NCBI RefSeq assembly: GCF_003337435.1
Contig: NZ_QPJS01000003.1
Coordinates: forward strand, 124,001-188,000
Direction: 5' to 3'
Source of the DNA: Schleiferia thermophila
GTDB lineage: Bacteria > Bacteroidota > Bacteroidia > Flavobacteriales > Schleiferiaceae
DNA: 64,000 bases
Each line of letters starts with the position of its first letter. The first letter of the stretch is position 1. Shown here piece after piece: positions 19,130 through 27,655 of this stretch. A model generated the notes under the pieces. The model saw nothing but the letters and a program-made list of their open reading frames with translations. It was not told the origin of the DNA and searched no databases. The translations under genes were made by a program, and so were the position numbers.

Positions 19130-20773
19130 ATGAAAAATTGGATAGTTGTTTTGTTTTTCTTATCGATGCAATTAGTCTTTGGACAGGAGCGAAAAAGCTA
19201 TTGGGTAGAATTTTCCAATAAGGGGACTTCTTTTGATCCTTTCAGTTATTTTGACCCTAAAGCCATTGAACGCCGAATTGTGAACGAGGTGAACTTATGG
19301 GACAGCACCGATTTTCCTGTTAATGAAAGGTACGAGCGTTCGCTTGAAGCGTGCGGTGCAGAGGTCATTTACAGCTCCCGTTGGCTAAACGCTTCGTATG
19401 TAAAAGCCGATTTACAAACCATCGAACGCATCAGGAAATTTCAATTTGTAAAAGAAGTACTACCAGCTGAAAGCGAAATTATTTATGCTGAAACAACACC
19501 TGACGAATTGGTAATGTCCAATGAAAATAATTCGATAGCCGACCTTTCATTCATGCAAATTCACCTGATGAACGGATTTCTGTTTCCCAAAAACAATATA
19601 ACAGGCAAAGGCGTGAGGATTGCCGTATTTGATGGCGGTTTTCCAAATGTAGATGTTCATAGGTCTTTTGAGCACATACGAAACGAGGGCAGAATAGTGG
19701 GAACATTTGATTTTACGAAAAACAGGGCAAATGTGTATCGAGGAAATAGTCATGGTCTTGCTACCTTATCAAACATCGGCGGGTACAACGCAGAAAAACA
19801 GCTACTCGGTTTGGCACCCGATGCAGAGTATCTGCTCGCCGTGACAGAGATCAACTTAGAAATTTTAAAAGAAGAAGTTTGGTGGGTAGCAGCGGCAGAA
19901 TGGGCGGATAAAAATGGAGCCCATATCATCAACAGTAGTCTCGGATATACTGAGCCGCGCTATGCTCCAATGCATATGAATGGCCGGTACACGATGGTAA
20001 GTCGCGCTGCCAACATAGCTGCCTCCAAGGGTATTCTTGTGATTAATTCAGCAGGTAATGAGGGTGCTACACCCAGCTGGCAAATCATCGGGGCACCTGC
20101 AGATGCCGACAGTGTTTTATCTATAGGAGGTGTGAATCCAGAGAATGGGATAAAAATCAATTTTTCTTCATTTGGCCCCACTGCTCATCGAAAACTGAAG
20201 CCCAATGTAGTAGCCAGTGGTACCACCGTAGCTGCCAGTGGTAAAAATGGATATAAAATCGTAAACGGTACCTCGTTTTCAGCTCCCTTGGTCAGTGGCT
20301 TTGCCGCCTGTGTAATGCAAATGAAACCCGGCCTCAAAACCATGGAATATTTTAATTTAATACAACAATCAGCGCATTTGTATCCCTATTATGATTATGC
20401 CCATGGATATGGGGTTCCCCAGGCTGATTTCTTTTTTGATGGAAAGCCAATAAAAGAGGCCACTTTTTCGGTGGTGTACAATGATGACTCTACCGAGGAT
20501 GATGTTGATAACAATCTAACGAAAACAATCAATGAAAATGCACAAAACAAAAAGCCTAAAGCATTGATCATCCGGCTAACCAATAAACATACACCAGAAG
20601 CTGAATTTAAAGGGTTTGACTACTTTTATTTTCATTTGGCGGATGCGAACGGTGAATTGGTTGACTATGAGGTTTTGATTCCTGAAAAAGAATTTACTCT
20701 ACACATATCTCATCCAAAGGCCGTAACTTTCAGGGCCTATTACAAAGGATATTATTTTGAAATGAACTTATAA
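19130..20773 (+). CDS. Secreted S8 family serine peptidase (subtilase)
   Basis: 547 residues from ATG 19130, which opens a clean signal peptide (MKNWIVVLFFLSMQLVFGQ). The prodomain-like region runs to about 150. The catalytic triad is complete: Asp168 (AVFDGGF), His208 (NSHGLAT) and Ser382 (NGTSFSAP), with the oxyanion Asn in INSAGNEG. Residues about 440-547 form an extra C-terminal beta-rich region with no recognisable type IX sorting signature, so export beyond the periplasm is uncertain. The neighbour 10 bp downstream is an outer-membrane barrel protein, suggesting joint expression. This S8 subgroup is common in Bacteroidota; its substrate is unknown. Confidence 0.92.
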   Translation: MKNWIVVLFFLSMQLVFGQERKSYWVEFSNKGTSFDPFSYFDPKAIERRIVNEVNLWDSTDFPVNERYERSLEACGAEVIYSSRWLNASYVKADLQTIERIRKFQFVKEVLPAESEIIYAETTPDELVMSNENNSIADLSFMQIHLMNGFLFPKNNITGKGVRIAVFDGGFPNVDVHRSFEHIRNEGRIVGTFDFTKNRANVYRGNSHGLATLSNIGGYNAEKQLLGLAPDAEYLLAVTEINLEILKEEVWWVAAAEWADKNGAHIINSSLGYTEPRYAPMHMNGRYTMVSRAANIAASKGILVINSAGNEGATPSWQIIGAPADADSVLSIGGVNPENGIKINFSSFGPTAHRKLKPNVVASGTTVAASGKNGYKIVNGTSFSAPLVSGFAACVMQMKPGLKTMEYFNLIQQSAHLYPYYDYAHGYGVPQADFFFDGKPIKEATFSVVYNDDSTEDDVDNNLTKTINENAQNKKPKALIIRLTNKHTPEAEFKGFDYFYFHLADANGELVDYEVLIPEKEFTLHISHPKAVTFRAYYKGYYFEMNL

Positions 20774-20783
20774 TTTTCTACAC

Positions 20784-21485
20784 ATGAAATATGCTCTATT
20801 CATTTTGTTTGTAGGGTTAGGGACAATGACTTTTGGCCAGACCACTGTACTTAAAAAGCCAAAAAGCGTTTTCGATGAAGACTATTCATATGGCAAAAAC
20901 AGAAAACACTACGTTCACAGCGGCTTTTCGATACTAGGAGGGATCTCAGCCGATCAACTGCCTGATCTTGAATTTTCTGCTTTTAATTCAGGTGCATTTC
21001 AATTTTTCATTCTCTACAAGTATAAGCTCAACAACATTTTTTCGCTCACATCGGAATTTGCCTTTGGAGGTACTGGCATAGTATACACATACAAAGGTTC
21101 CTTACCACTTTACCCATCTGTATTTTCGGAGCACAGAAGTGACATTATCAACAGAGGTGAAATTGAGTTGAGGCAAAACCTGCGTATACGATTCGGAGGT
21201 GGGCCTAATCGAATAGGCACCTATCTGGAAGGAGGGGTGCTGGGAGGCTTTGCGACTACGAATGACTACATCCACCGTGGCGTATCCATCTATAATACTC
21301 GTATGGAAATGAAGTTTATCAACGAATCGGTAATCTTGGCAGATGGGAACAGCTACCGAATACATCGCTGGTATTATGGTTTTAGAGGTCGCTTTGGGTT
21401 CAATCGGTGGTCACTTCCTGTGCAAGTGGTCAGAGCGGGCAGTGTAAACTGGGTGTTAGCAGGAATAGAGTTTTCCTTTTTATAA
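20784..21485 (+). CDS. Outer-membrane beta-barrel protein, unknown role
   Basis: 233 residues with a signal peptide ending near MTFGQ. The mature protein consists of amphipathic strands rich in Tyr, Phe and Gly (FQFFILYKYKL, LRIRFGGGPN, IGTYLEGGVLGG) and ends in Phe-Leu after an aromatic strand, as expected of an outer-membrane barrel (about eight strands). I do not recognise a specific family. It lies directly behind the subtilase gene and 22 bp before a Crp/Fnr gene. Confidence 0.65.
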   Translation: MKYALFILFVGLGTMTFGQTTVLKKPKSVFDEDYSYGKNRKHYVHSGFSILGGISADQLPDLEFSAFNSGAFQFFILYKYKLNNIFSLTSEFAFGGTGIVYTYKGSLPLYPSVFSEHRSDIINRGEIELRQNLRIRFGGGPNRIGTYLEGGVLGGFATTNDYIHRGVSIYNTRMEMKFINESVILADGNSYRIHRWYYGFRGRFGFNRWSLPVQVVRAGSVNWVLAGIEFSFL

Positions 21486-21507
21486 ACGAAAAAGATGTTT
21501 TCGAAAA

Positions 21508-22146
21508 ATGACAGAAATTGATATAAAAAACAAATTTCCCGAATTTGAAACAGAACTTATTAAAGAAATTTTGCAAAATGCAGTAATCAGAGATTACATG
21601 GCGGGAGACTACATCATCCAGACAGGACAGTACTTTAAACATTCGATGCTCATCTATGAAGGGGTGGTGAAGCTCTATCGCGAGGGTAGTGATGGAAATG
21701 AATTTTATCTCTACCACATCAAATCCGGCGAACCCTGTGCCCTGAGCATGAACTGCGCTATCCGCCAGGAGCGAAGTGAGGTGATCGCCAAAGCTGTGAC
21801 AGACTCGACTTTGATCTTCGTATCATCATCGATGGTAGAGCGATGGATGCTTAAATATCCCGGATGGAATCGATTTGTATTGGACAGCTACAGAAGGCGT
21901 TTTGAGGAGATGCTTGAGACTATCGATCAGATCTCCTTCAGGGCACTTGATGAGCGACTTGAATTTTATTTGAAAAGACAAAGAGAAATTTTTGGTTCAA
22001 ATGAGATCAATATTTCTCACCAGCAAATTGCCGATGAGCTTAACTCTTCGCGTGAAGTGATTTCAAGGTTGCTTAAAAAGATGGAACAGAGAGGGTGGGT
22101 AGAGCTTCATAGAAATCAAATTGTTTTGAAGCCTGAATTTAAGTAA
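21508..22146 (+). CDS. Crp/Fnr family transcriptional regulator
   Basis: 212 residues. The N-terminal cyclic-nucleotide-binding-like beta-roll (about 10-125, IQTGQYFKHSMLIYEGVVKLY) is followed by the dimer helix and a winged helix-turn-helix (ISHQQIADELNSSREVISRL, about 168-187). A cAMP phosphate-binding RxS motif is not evident, and no cluster of N-terminal cysteines for Fe-S is seen. It is therefore likely to respond to another ligand or act by abundance, as proposed for many bacteroidotal members. The sulfur-metabolism or envelope role seen in some relatives cannot be assigned from context. Confidence 0.88.
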   Translation: MTEIDIKNKFPEFETELIKEILQNAVIRDYMAGDYIIQTGQYFKHSMLIYEGVVKLYREGSDGNEFYLYHIKSGEPCALSMNCAIRQERSEVIAKAVTDSTLIFVSSSMVERWMLKYPGWNRFVLDSYRRRFEEMLETIDQISFRALDERLEFYLKRQREIFGSNEINISHQQIADELNSSREVISRLLKKMEQRGWVELHRNQIVLKPEFK

Positions 22147-22176
22147 TTGTTATTTTTACAAAAAAATTTCTGCCTT

Positions 22177-23367
22177 TTGAGAAAAATCTACTCACTTTCA
22201 TTGGCATTGCTTCTGACTGTTTCGCTCAGTGGCCAGCGATATCTGACAGAAGTGTTTACACAGATTGATTCCATTAAAGACATTCAGTACGGTCAGGCAC
22301 TTGCATGGAACAATGACACAGTTAAGCTTTATTTTGATCTCTACAAGCCAGCGAACGATAGCATCAACAATCGTCCTCTGATCATCCTAGCGCATGGTGG
22401 GTCATTTATATCTGGCAGCAGGCAGGATGAGCTCATAAATGATTTATGTCGTCGGTTTGCCCGCAGGGGATATGTTACCGTTTCAATTTCCTACAGATTA
22501 GGAGTCAACCAAATGAACTTCCTCAATATTTCAGAGGAGTTTATCATGGCTGCTGTGAGGGGTACTCAGGATTTCAATGCTGCCGTGCGGTTTTTTAAAA
22601 AATCATTTACCCAGGGCAATCCTTATGGCATTGATACTACAAGAATAGCAGCCGGCGGGTACTCGGCGGGTAGTCTTGCTGCTTTGCATTCGGTGTTTTT
22701 ACGAGACACCAATGTAGTGTCGCAGCAGGTCAGATCGTTGATTAATTTGCTGGGGGGAATAGAGGGCAATAGCGGAAGTGCCGGATTCAACTCTCAGTCG
22801 CATCTGGTGATCAATATTGCCGGTGCTGTGCTGGATACTCAAATGATATTGTCTGCGTTTTTAAAGCCGGTTATCAGTTTTCACGGTACTGCGGACAATA
22901 CAGTCAAATTCGGAAGAGGTTTTGTGCAGGTCATTGGATTTAATATTCTCCAGTTGGATGGCTCGAGTCTGATCGATGTAAGAATCAGAAATCTCGGTGG
23001 GAACAGCAGCTTGTTTGCTTTTCAAGGGGTAGATCACGACTTGCCGTATGATGCTGCCCGAAGAAATACCATTGTGACCGAAACTGCCAAATTTTTATTT
23101 GCATGGCTGAACGGCACTTTGGGTCAGAGAGAATTTGCTGATCTAAGGGTGGCTGTCTATCCGAATCCTGCACGAGAGTGGCTTTCGGTGACAGTGGAAC
23201 AAGGTGCGGTTTTGAAAATTTACTCTGCTACCGGACAATTGCTCCTTGAGTCGAGACTTAGTGCCGGTGAGAATCAGATTGATGTTCAGAAGCTTCCGAG
23301 AGGACTTATGTTTTTGAACCTGGTGGAAGGGCAACGGTCTGTAACCAGGAAAGTTCTTTTGCAATAA
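22177..23367 (+). CDS. Alpha/beta-hydrolase (carboxylesterase-like) with T9SS type A sorting domain
   Basis: 396 residues from TTG 22177, giving a clean signal peptide (MRKIYSLSLALLLTVSLSGQ); another TTG at 22147 would add ten residues. No ATG is available. The hydrolase domain has the oxyanion motif HGGSF, the nucleophile in GGYSAGS, a likely Asp in GTADNTV and His in VDHDLPY. The last 70 residues begin with YPNPAREWLSV and end in a Lys-rich strand (TRKVLLQ), the classic type IX secretion C-terminal sorting domain. The enzyme should therefore be displayed on, or released from, the cell surface. The substrate is unknown; esters of polysaccharides or lipids are plausible. Confidence 0.88.
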   Translation: MRKIYSLSLALLLTVSLSGQRYLTEVFTQIDSIKDIQYGQALAWNNDTVKLYFDLYKPANDSINNRPLIILAHGGSFISGSRQDELINDLCRRFARRGYVTVSISYRLGVNQMNFLNISEEFIMAAVRGTQDFNAAVRFFKKSFTQGNPYGIDTTRIAAGGYSAGSLAALHSVFLRDTNVVSQQVRSLINLLGGIEGNSGSAGFNSQSHLVINIAGAVLDTQMILSAFLKPVISFHGTADNTVKFGRGFVQVIGFNILQLDGSSLIDVRIRNLGGNSSLFAFQGVDHDLPYDAARRNTIVTETAKFLFAWLNGTLGQREFADLRVAVYPNPAREWLSVTVEQGAVLKIYSATGQLLLESRLSAGENQIDVQKLPRGLMFLNLVEGQRSVTRKVLLQ

Positions 23368-23397
23368 TTTAACTTAGGGTGATAACGGGCGATGGCA

Positions 23398-23405
23398 TAA
23401 TTTTG
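23398..23405 (+). promoter_or_regulatory. tRNA-Arg promoter -7 element
   Basis: TAATTTTG matches TAnnTTTG and ends 13 bases before the mature tRNA 5' end. A TTAG lies 20 bases further upstream, in the -33 position. Confidence 0.55.
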
Positions 23406-23418
23406 CGGCCCGTAAAAT

Positions 23419-23492
23419 GGTCCGGTAGCTCAGCTGGATAGAGCAACTGCCTTCTAAGCAGTAGGTCAAAGGTTCGAATCCTTTCCGGATCA
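23419..23492 (+). tRNA. tRNA-Arg(TCT)
   Basis: 74-nt cloverleaf. The acceptor stem GGTCCGG pairs with CCGGATC (one G-U), discriminator A, CCA not encoded. The D-arm is GCTC/GAGC, the anticodon stem ACTGC/GCAGT encloses the loop CTTCTAA with anticodon TCT, and the T-arm AAAGG/CCTTT encloses TTCGAAT. It reads arginine codons AGA/AGG. Confidence 0.96.
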
Positions 23493-23500
23493 CGTTGTGA

Positions 23501-23529
23501 GCCACCTCTTGTGAGGTGGCTTTTTTTTT
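23501..23529 (+). terminator. Intrinsic terminator after tRNA-Arg
   Basis: Stem GCCACCTC/GAGGTGGC with a 4-nt loop followed by T9. Confidence 0.92.
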
Positions 23530-23682
23530 CTGTGAGTGCATATGGGCAAGTGAGGCTACAGGCGGGGGCAGTGGGGTGATGTCAGATTCATTTGGGACTG
23601 CAAGAGCTTTTTTGCTGGGCTGACATATAGAGGAAGGTGGGCGGATGGTATGGGAGGGGTGATTCCATTGAGAGGGGTAGTG
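23530..23682. other. G-rich spacer left of repeat B
   Basis: No gene is visible. A hand count of 23521-23682 gives A 32, C 18, G 65, T 47, so the minus strand, on which repeat B reads, is strongly C-rich and A-rich. The 138-bp spacer right of the repeat (23807-23944) is G-rich in the same way and also shows no gene. Confidence 0.55.
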
Positions 23683-23806
23683 CGTGAGGGATGCGGAGGG
23701 CGCCTGCAGGGCGGTGCGCAGCGCAGCGGAGCACGGGAGCGAAGCGCACCCCGGAGCAGCCCGACCCCGCGCGGTAAGGCCGCAAGGCCGGCGCGGGGGC
23801 ACGCCC
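23683..23806 (-). repeat. Dispersed structured GC-rich element, copy B
   Basis: Read on the minus strand it starts at 23806 with GGGCGTGCC right after a T-rich tract. Arm 1 is CCCCGCGC/GCGCGGGG with an inner GGCC-TTGC-GGCC hairpin, then the fixed core GGGGTCGGGCTGCTCCGGGG, arm 2 GGTGCGC/GCGCACC, a GCC/GGC mini-hairpin and the end CATCCCTCACG. It lies 138 bp downstream of the M50 protease stop, on the same strand as that gene. Confidence 0.88.
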
Positions 23807-23944
23807 AAAAAAATATTTGCTGAGGAATGGACAGTGACTTGTTTTAGTGTAAGTCTTTTTAGTTTGGAAGACAGTGTAAAGAAGCGGAGGAGCGGGTATT
23901 GGAAGCGAGCTTCGGATGCTGAGAGATCGGTGTCTATTCAGCGG

Positions 23945-25042
23945 TCACTCTTCACCACCTTCGGTAAGCATGAGGTATTCCATTATGTTTTCGGTGTTGA
24001 TGACTGCGGTGATGGTGTTGTTTTCCAGTACAGGGGCTATAGGGATTTGATGCTCGTGCATGAGTCGATAAGCTTCTTCCATGCTTTGGTCGGGACTGAG
24101 TGTAAGGTTAGAAGGTTTGTAACATTGGCCGACGGTGGTGTCTTCGGGTTGGTTGCTCAGATGGGCAATGAGTAGGTCCCGGGTGAAAATGCCGACGGGT
24201 CTGCCTGTGTGATCGACGACGACAAATTCCTTTTCGGCTCCACTGAGGATTAATTCTCTGACTTGTGCGAGTGTGGTATCCAGGCTGAGCAGTGTGAATC
24301 GGGTCATGAGCGCGTCGCGCACCTGGTGAAGGCTCAATACGGAGGTATAGCGGACGCTGTTGTATTCCTGTGCTGCGCCGAAGAAGACGAATGCGCCAAT
24401 AAGGATTAGAAAGGGATTGCCCATGAAACCTTTGAAGATGAAGATTACAGCGAGTATCTGGCCAACGATCATGGCTATTTGGGTAGCTTTAAGGCGGCCA
24501 ATGGCCATAGCCAGTACGGAGCGAAGCACTCTGCCGCCGTCCATTGGAAAGGCCGGGATCAGATTGAAGACTGCCAGGAGTAGATTGACGGCTGCAAGGT
24601 TGATCAGAAAGGTGGAGGGGGAAATGGTGAGACTGGCGTTTTCGAGGTCGATTCCTTGAGGTGTGAGCCAGCTTGCCAGTAGCCAAAATAGAATTCCCAG
24701 GACTACGTTGACCAGAGGTCCGGCCAGGGTGACGGCGAGTTCCTGGATGGGTTTTTCTGGGATTTTTTCCAGGGCTGCGATGCCTCCGATGGGATAGAGG
24801 GTGATGCTTCGGGTGTGAATGCCGTAGTAGAGGGCGGTGAGTGCATGCCCTAACTCATGCAATACGACACATGCAAAAATAGCCAGTACGAAAACAAGTG
24901 CCCAGATGACCTGGGGAGTATCGGCTCCTGCACGGACGTTGATAAAAGCTACATAGCCCAGAATGAGCAGGAAGCTCCAATGGATTTTAATGGGAATGCC
25001 CTGAACGTGACCTAAGAGTACGGAGGAGGATGTGGTTTTCAT
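23945..25042 (-). CDS. M50 (site-2 type) metalloprotease with CBS domains
   Basis: 365-residue intramembrane zinc protease. The active site is HELGH at residues 62-66 in a membrane helix, with the third ligand in NLIPAFPMDGGR. About six hydrophobic segments are followed by a cytoplasmic CBS pair (about 240-360), a layout known from archaeal and bacterial S2P class members, where adenine nucleotides may gate activity. Substrates could be anti-sigma factors or membrane remnants; none is identifiable. Its ATG overlaps the preceding stop (ATGA), so it is the last gene of the five-gene minus-strand operon. The coding strand is C-rich throughout (24781-24840: coding C 26, G 9), the same bias seen around the repeat 3' of it. 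Confidence 0.92.
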   Translation of the reverse strand: MKTTSSSVLLGHVQGIPIKIHWSFLLILGYVAFINVRAGADTPQVIWALVFVLAIFACVVLHELGHALTALYYGIHTRSITLYPIGGIAALEKIPEKPIQELAVTLAGPLVNVVLGILFWLLASWLTPQGIDLENASLTISPSTFLINLAAVNLLLAVFNLIPAFPMDGGRVLRSVLAMAIGRLKATQIAMIVGQILAVIFIFKGFMGNPFLILIGAFVFFGAAQEYNSVRYTSVLSLHQVRDALMTRFTLLSLDTTLAQVRELILSGAEKEFVVVDHTGRPVGIFTRDLLIAHLSNQPEDTTVGQCYKPSNLTLSPDQSMEEAYRLMHEHQIPIAPVLENNTITAVINTENIMEYLMLTEGGEE

Positions 25043-26184
25043 GGTATTAGGGTATGGATGTGATAGAATCCGGCTGATGCCCTGTATCTGGGGTCTTTGT
25101 AGTGGTCGAAGAGCTCATCTATGAGGGCTTTTACTTTGTCGAAACCGATTTCCTTGCCCCATTGCAGCAGTCCTTTTGGGTAGTTTGCTCCGTACATCAT
25201 GGCATTGTCTACGGCTTGTGGATTGGCTATGCCAAGGTAAACGGCATCTACGGCTTCGTTGATGAGCATGCTTAGAATTCTTTGAAATATGGTATTGGCG
25301 GTTTTTTCGGTGAGTGGATGTATTTCTGTTGGGGGATTTTGGGAGCGGTAGTCATAAAATCCGATTCCGGTTTTTCGTCCAAGGCGTCCGGATTCCATCA
25401 TGCGCTGCTGCAGGATGGAAGGTCTGTAGCGGGGGTCGAAATACATTTGTTCAAATACTGAATAGCTCACTGTAAAGTTAACGTCTAGACCGATGAAGTC
25501 CATCAGTTCAAAAGGTCCCATCCGAAATCCTCCCAACTGTTTCATTACCTGGTCGATTTGCTGGGGGGTAGCTAATTGTTCTTCTGCTATTTTGAGGGCT
25601 TCGCCGTAGTAGGGTCGGGCTACGCGATTTACGATGAAGCCTGGGGTGTCTTTGGCCAGGGCGGGTACTTTGTCCCAGGACTTCATGAGTGATATTAATT
25701 TTTCGGTTATTGTAGGATGAGTGTTAAAACCGGGTATTATTTCGACAAGTTTCATCAGGGTGGCTGGGTTGAAAAAGTGTAGTCCGGCAAATTTTTCTGG
25801 TCGTTTTAGGGTGCTGCTCAGTTTATTGATGCTCAGACTGGATGTATTGGTGCACAAGATGGTGTCTTGTGTGAGCTGTTCGACCTGTTGAAAAAGCTGT
25901 TTTTTTGCGTCAAAATTTTCTGCTATGGCCTCAATGAAGAGATCGGAACCGGCTATGTGGGTAAGGTCATTGGAATAGAAAATTCTATTGGAGATTTCAG
26001 ACGGATTTTCGCTGATTTTTCCTTTTTCGGCGAGTTTTTTAAGGTTGTTTTGAATGGTGTTTTCAGCTCTTTGAAGGGCTGAGTCGGAAGTGTCGAAGAG
26101 AATGACAGGATGACCCATCTGGGCTGCCCATTGGGCGATTCCCATACCCATAGTGCCTGCGCCTGCTATTGAGATTTTTTTCAT
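25039..26184 (-). CDS. 3-hydroxyacyl-CoA dehydrogenase family protein
   Basis: 381 residues. An N-terminal Rossmann domain with GAGTMGMGIAQ binds NAD(H); the catalytic region shows the signature HFFNPATLMKLVEI and the Asn/Ser of NTSSLSIN. Two C-terminal helical domains (about 185-285 and 300-380) mediate dimerisation. It oxidises 3-hydroxyacyl-CoA in beta-oxidation or acts in a PaaH-like step of phenylacetate degradation; the monofunctional form without a hydratase domain leaves both open. It begins immediately after the kinase stop and overlaps the M50 start by four bases. Confidence 0.9.
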   Translation of the reverse strand: MKKISIAGAGTMGMGIAQWAAQMGHPVILFDTSDSALQRAENTIQNNLKKLAEKGKISENPSEISNRIFYSNDLTHIAGSDLFIEAIAENFDAKKQLFQQVEQLTQDTILCTNTSSLSINKLSSTLKRPEKFAGLHFFNPATLMKLVEIIPGFNTHPTITEKLISLMKSWDKVPALAKDTPGFIVNRVARPYYGEALKIAEEQLATPQQIDQVMKQLGGFRMGPFELMDFIGLDVNFTVSYSVFEQMYFDPRYRPSILQQRMMESGRLGRKTGIGFYDYRSQNPPTEIHPLTEKTANTIFQRILSMLINEAVDAVYLGIANPQAVDNAMMYGANYPKGLLQWGKEIGFDKVKALIDELFDHYKDPRYRASAGFYHIHTLIP

Positions 26185-27651
26185 TTATTCTTTTTTATAT
26201 GCTTTGAGTGTGATATAGAAGGTGGTTCCTTTTCCTTCCTGGCTTTCAAAGGCGATTTGGCCTTGGTTTTTATCCACAAGTTCTTTTACCAGGACAAGCC
26301 CAAGTCCGGAGCCTTTTTCTCCGCTGGTTCCTTTGGAAGAGGTTGTGGCGAGTGAAAACAGATTTTTTTTCACATTTTCATTCATTCCAATTCCTTCGTC
26401 CCGGATGGTTATTTGTACCATATCATCGGCAAACCGGGCAGAGATATGAATTTTTCCATCTTTATGAGAAAATTTTATTGCATTGGACAGCAGGTTTCGT
26501 AGGATGAAATACAGGCTGTTTTCGTCGCAATACAGGATAATTTCCTTTAGATTTTCGGTGTGTATAATGAGGTTTTTTTCCCGGATGTTTATATCAAAAC
26601 CTTCAAGTACTTTTTCCAGCACTTTGCTCAGGATTACGGGGGTGGGTTGAATTTTCAATCCATTGAGTTGGTTGGAAGCCCAGGTCAGCAGGTTGTTGAG
26701 CAGTTCGCTGGCGTTTTTTAGGCTCAAATTCAGTAGTTTCAGATAGCCTTTGATTTCCTCAGTGCTGACCATGTCGTAATTGTGATACAAAAGGTCGCTG
26801 ATGGCCTGACTGTTGTACAACGGGTTTTTGAGGTCGTGTGCGATGATGGTGAAAAATTTGTCTTTTATCTGATTGGCTTCTTTGAGTTGCTTGATTAATT
26901 CGAGGTTTTTCTTTTGTTTGTGTTTAAGCTCCGTAATGTCTCTTGCAGTACCTAAGATGATGATTCTGTTTGATTTTGGAATTACCAGTTTTTTCAAATG
27001 AGTCTGCCAATATCGAGGCCCTCCGGGAAGCTCGAGGTATTCTTCGTATGTGATGGTTTCATCTGTAGTGAGTGCTTGTTTGTAGTTGTTTTCAAGGATG
27101 GTTCCCAGCTCATCGCCTACCAGCTCACGAGGGGTTTTGTTGTGAATCATTTCGAAGGAGATTCCGGTCTTGATCCGGTGGATTTTGTTGGTGGTGATGT
27201 ATCGGAATTCTCCGTTTTTGTATTCTATTAAGAATATTGCATCGCTGGAATTAAAAAAGACATTTTCGTAGAAATACCTCAGTTCGTTGATTTCTTCAAA
27301 TTCGCGGAGTGTTACCTTGTCGTCTGCAGATACGTATACGTGCTGCTGGTCACCTTTCAGCTCATAGTGTATTTTGTAGATTACTTCTTCGTATGGCCGA
27401 TTGTAGAAATAAAAATTGCCAAATGGGGATGCATCGAGATTTGAGACAAACATTTGAAAAAAAGTACTGTTGAAATTGTACTTTGACTCGAGTAGTTTAT
27501 AGGACATAGGGAGTTGAATTTTTTCGTTTATATTCAGTAATTCCAATGCCTCATCATCCATTTCGGTAATGTAAAAGTCAGAAATTGTATCGAATTCATC
27601 TCTGATAATTTTTATTTTGAACGTGTATTTTTTTTCTGGTGTTGGGGTCAT
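26185..27651 (-). CDS. PAS-domain sensor histidine kinase
   Basis: 488 residues from ATG 27651, chosen because it lies 4 bases after the upstream kinase stop; longer frames run into that gene. The N-terminal 120 residues are an unclassified sensor region, then a PAS domain (about 125-245, ending in GTARDITELK), a short coiled coil, the HisKA box with His272 (IIAHDLKNPL), and a HATPase_c domain with N-box and GEKGSGLGLVLVKEL. There is no membrane segment, so the enzyme is cytoplasmic. It lacks a receiver domain and no separate response regulator is encoded nearby; the hybrid kinase directly upstream may be its partner. Confidence 0.88.
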   Translation of the reverse strand: MTPTPEKKYTFKIKIIRDEFDTISDFYITEMDDEALELLNINEKIQLPMSYKLLESKYNFNSTFFQMFVSNLDASPFGNFYFYNRPYEEVIYKIHYELKGDQQHVYVSADDKVTLREFEEINELRYFYENVFFNSSDAIFLIEYKNGEFRYITTNKIHRIKTGISFEMIHNKTPRELVGDELGTILENNYKQALTTDETITYEEYLELPGGPRYWQTHLKKLVIPKSNRIIILGTARDITELKHKQKKNLELIKQLKEANQIKDKFFTIIAHDLKNPLYNSQAISDLLYHNYDMVSTEEIKGYLKLLNLSLKNASELLNNLLTWASNQLNGLKIQPTPVILSKVLEKVLEGFDINIREKNLIIHTENLKEIILYCDENSLYFILRNLLSNAIKFSHKDGKIHISARFADDMVQITIRDEGIGMNENVKKNLFSLATTSSKGTSGEKGSGLGLVLVKELVDKNQGQIAFESQEGKGTTFYITLKAYKKE

Positions 27652-27655
27652 TTTT

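Noticed and set aside
23683-23806. Interpretation of the GC-rich element as a CRISPR repeat or as an insertion sequence
   Set aside because: The copies are single and kilobases apart with no spacer pattern, and no transposase or target-site duplication is visible beside any copy.
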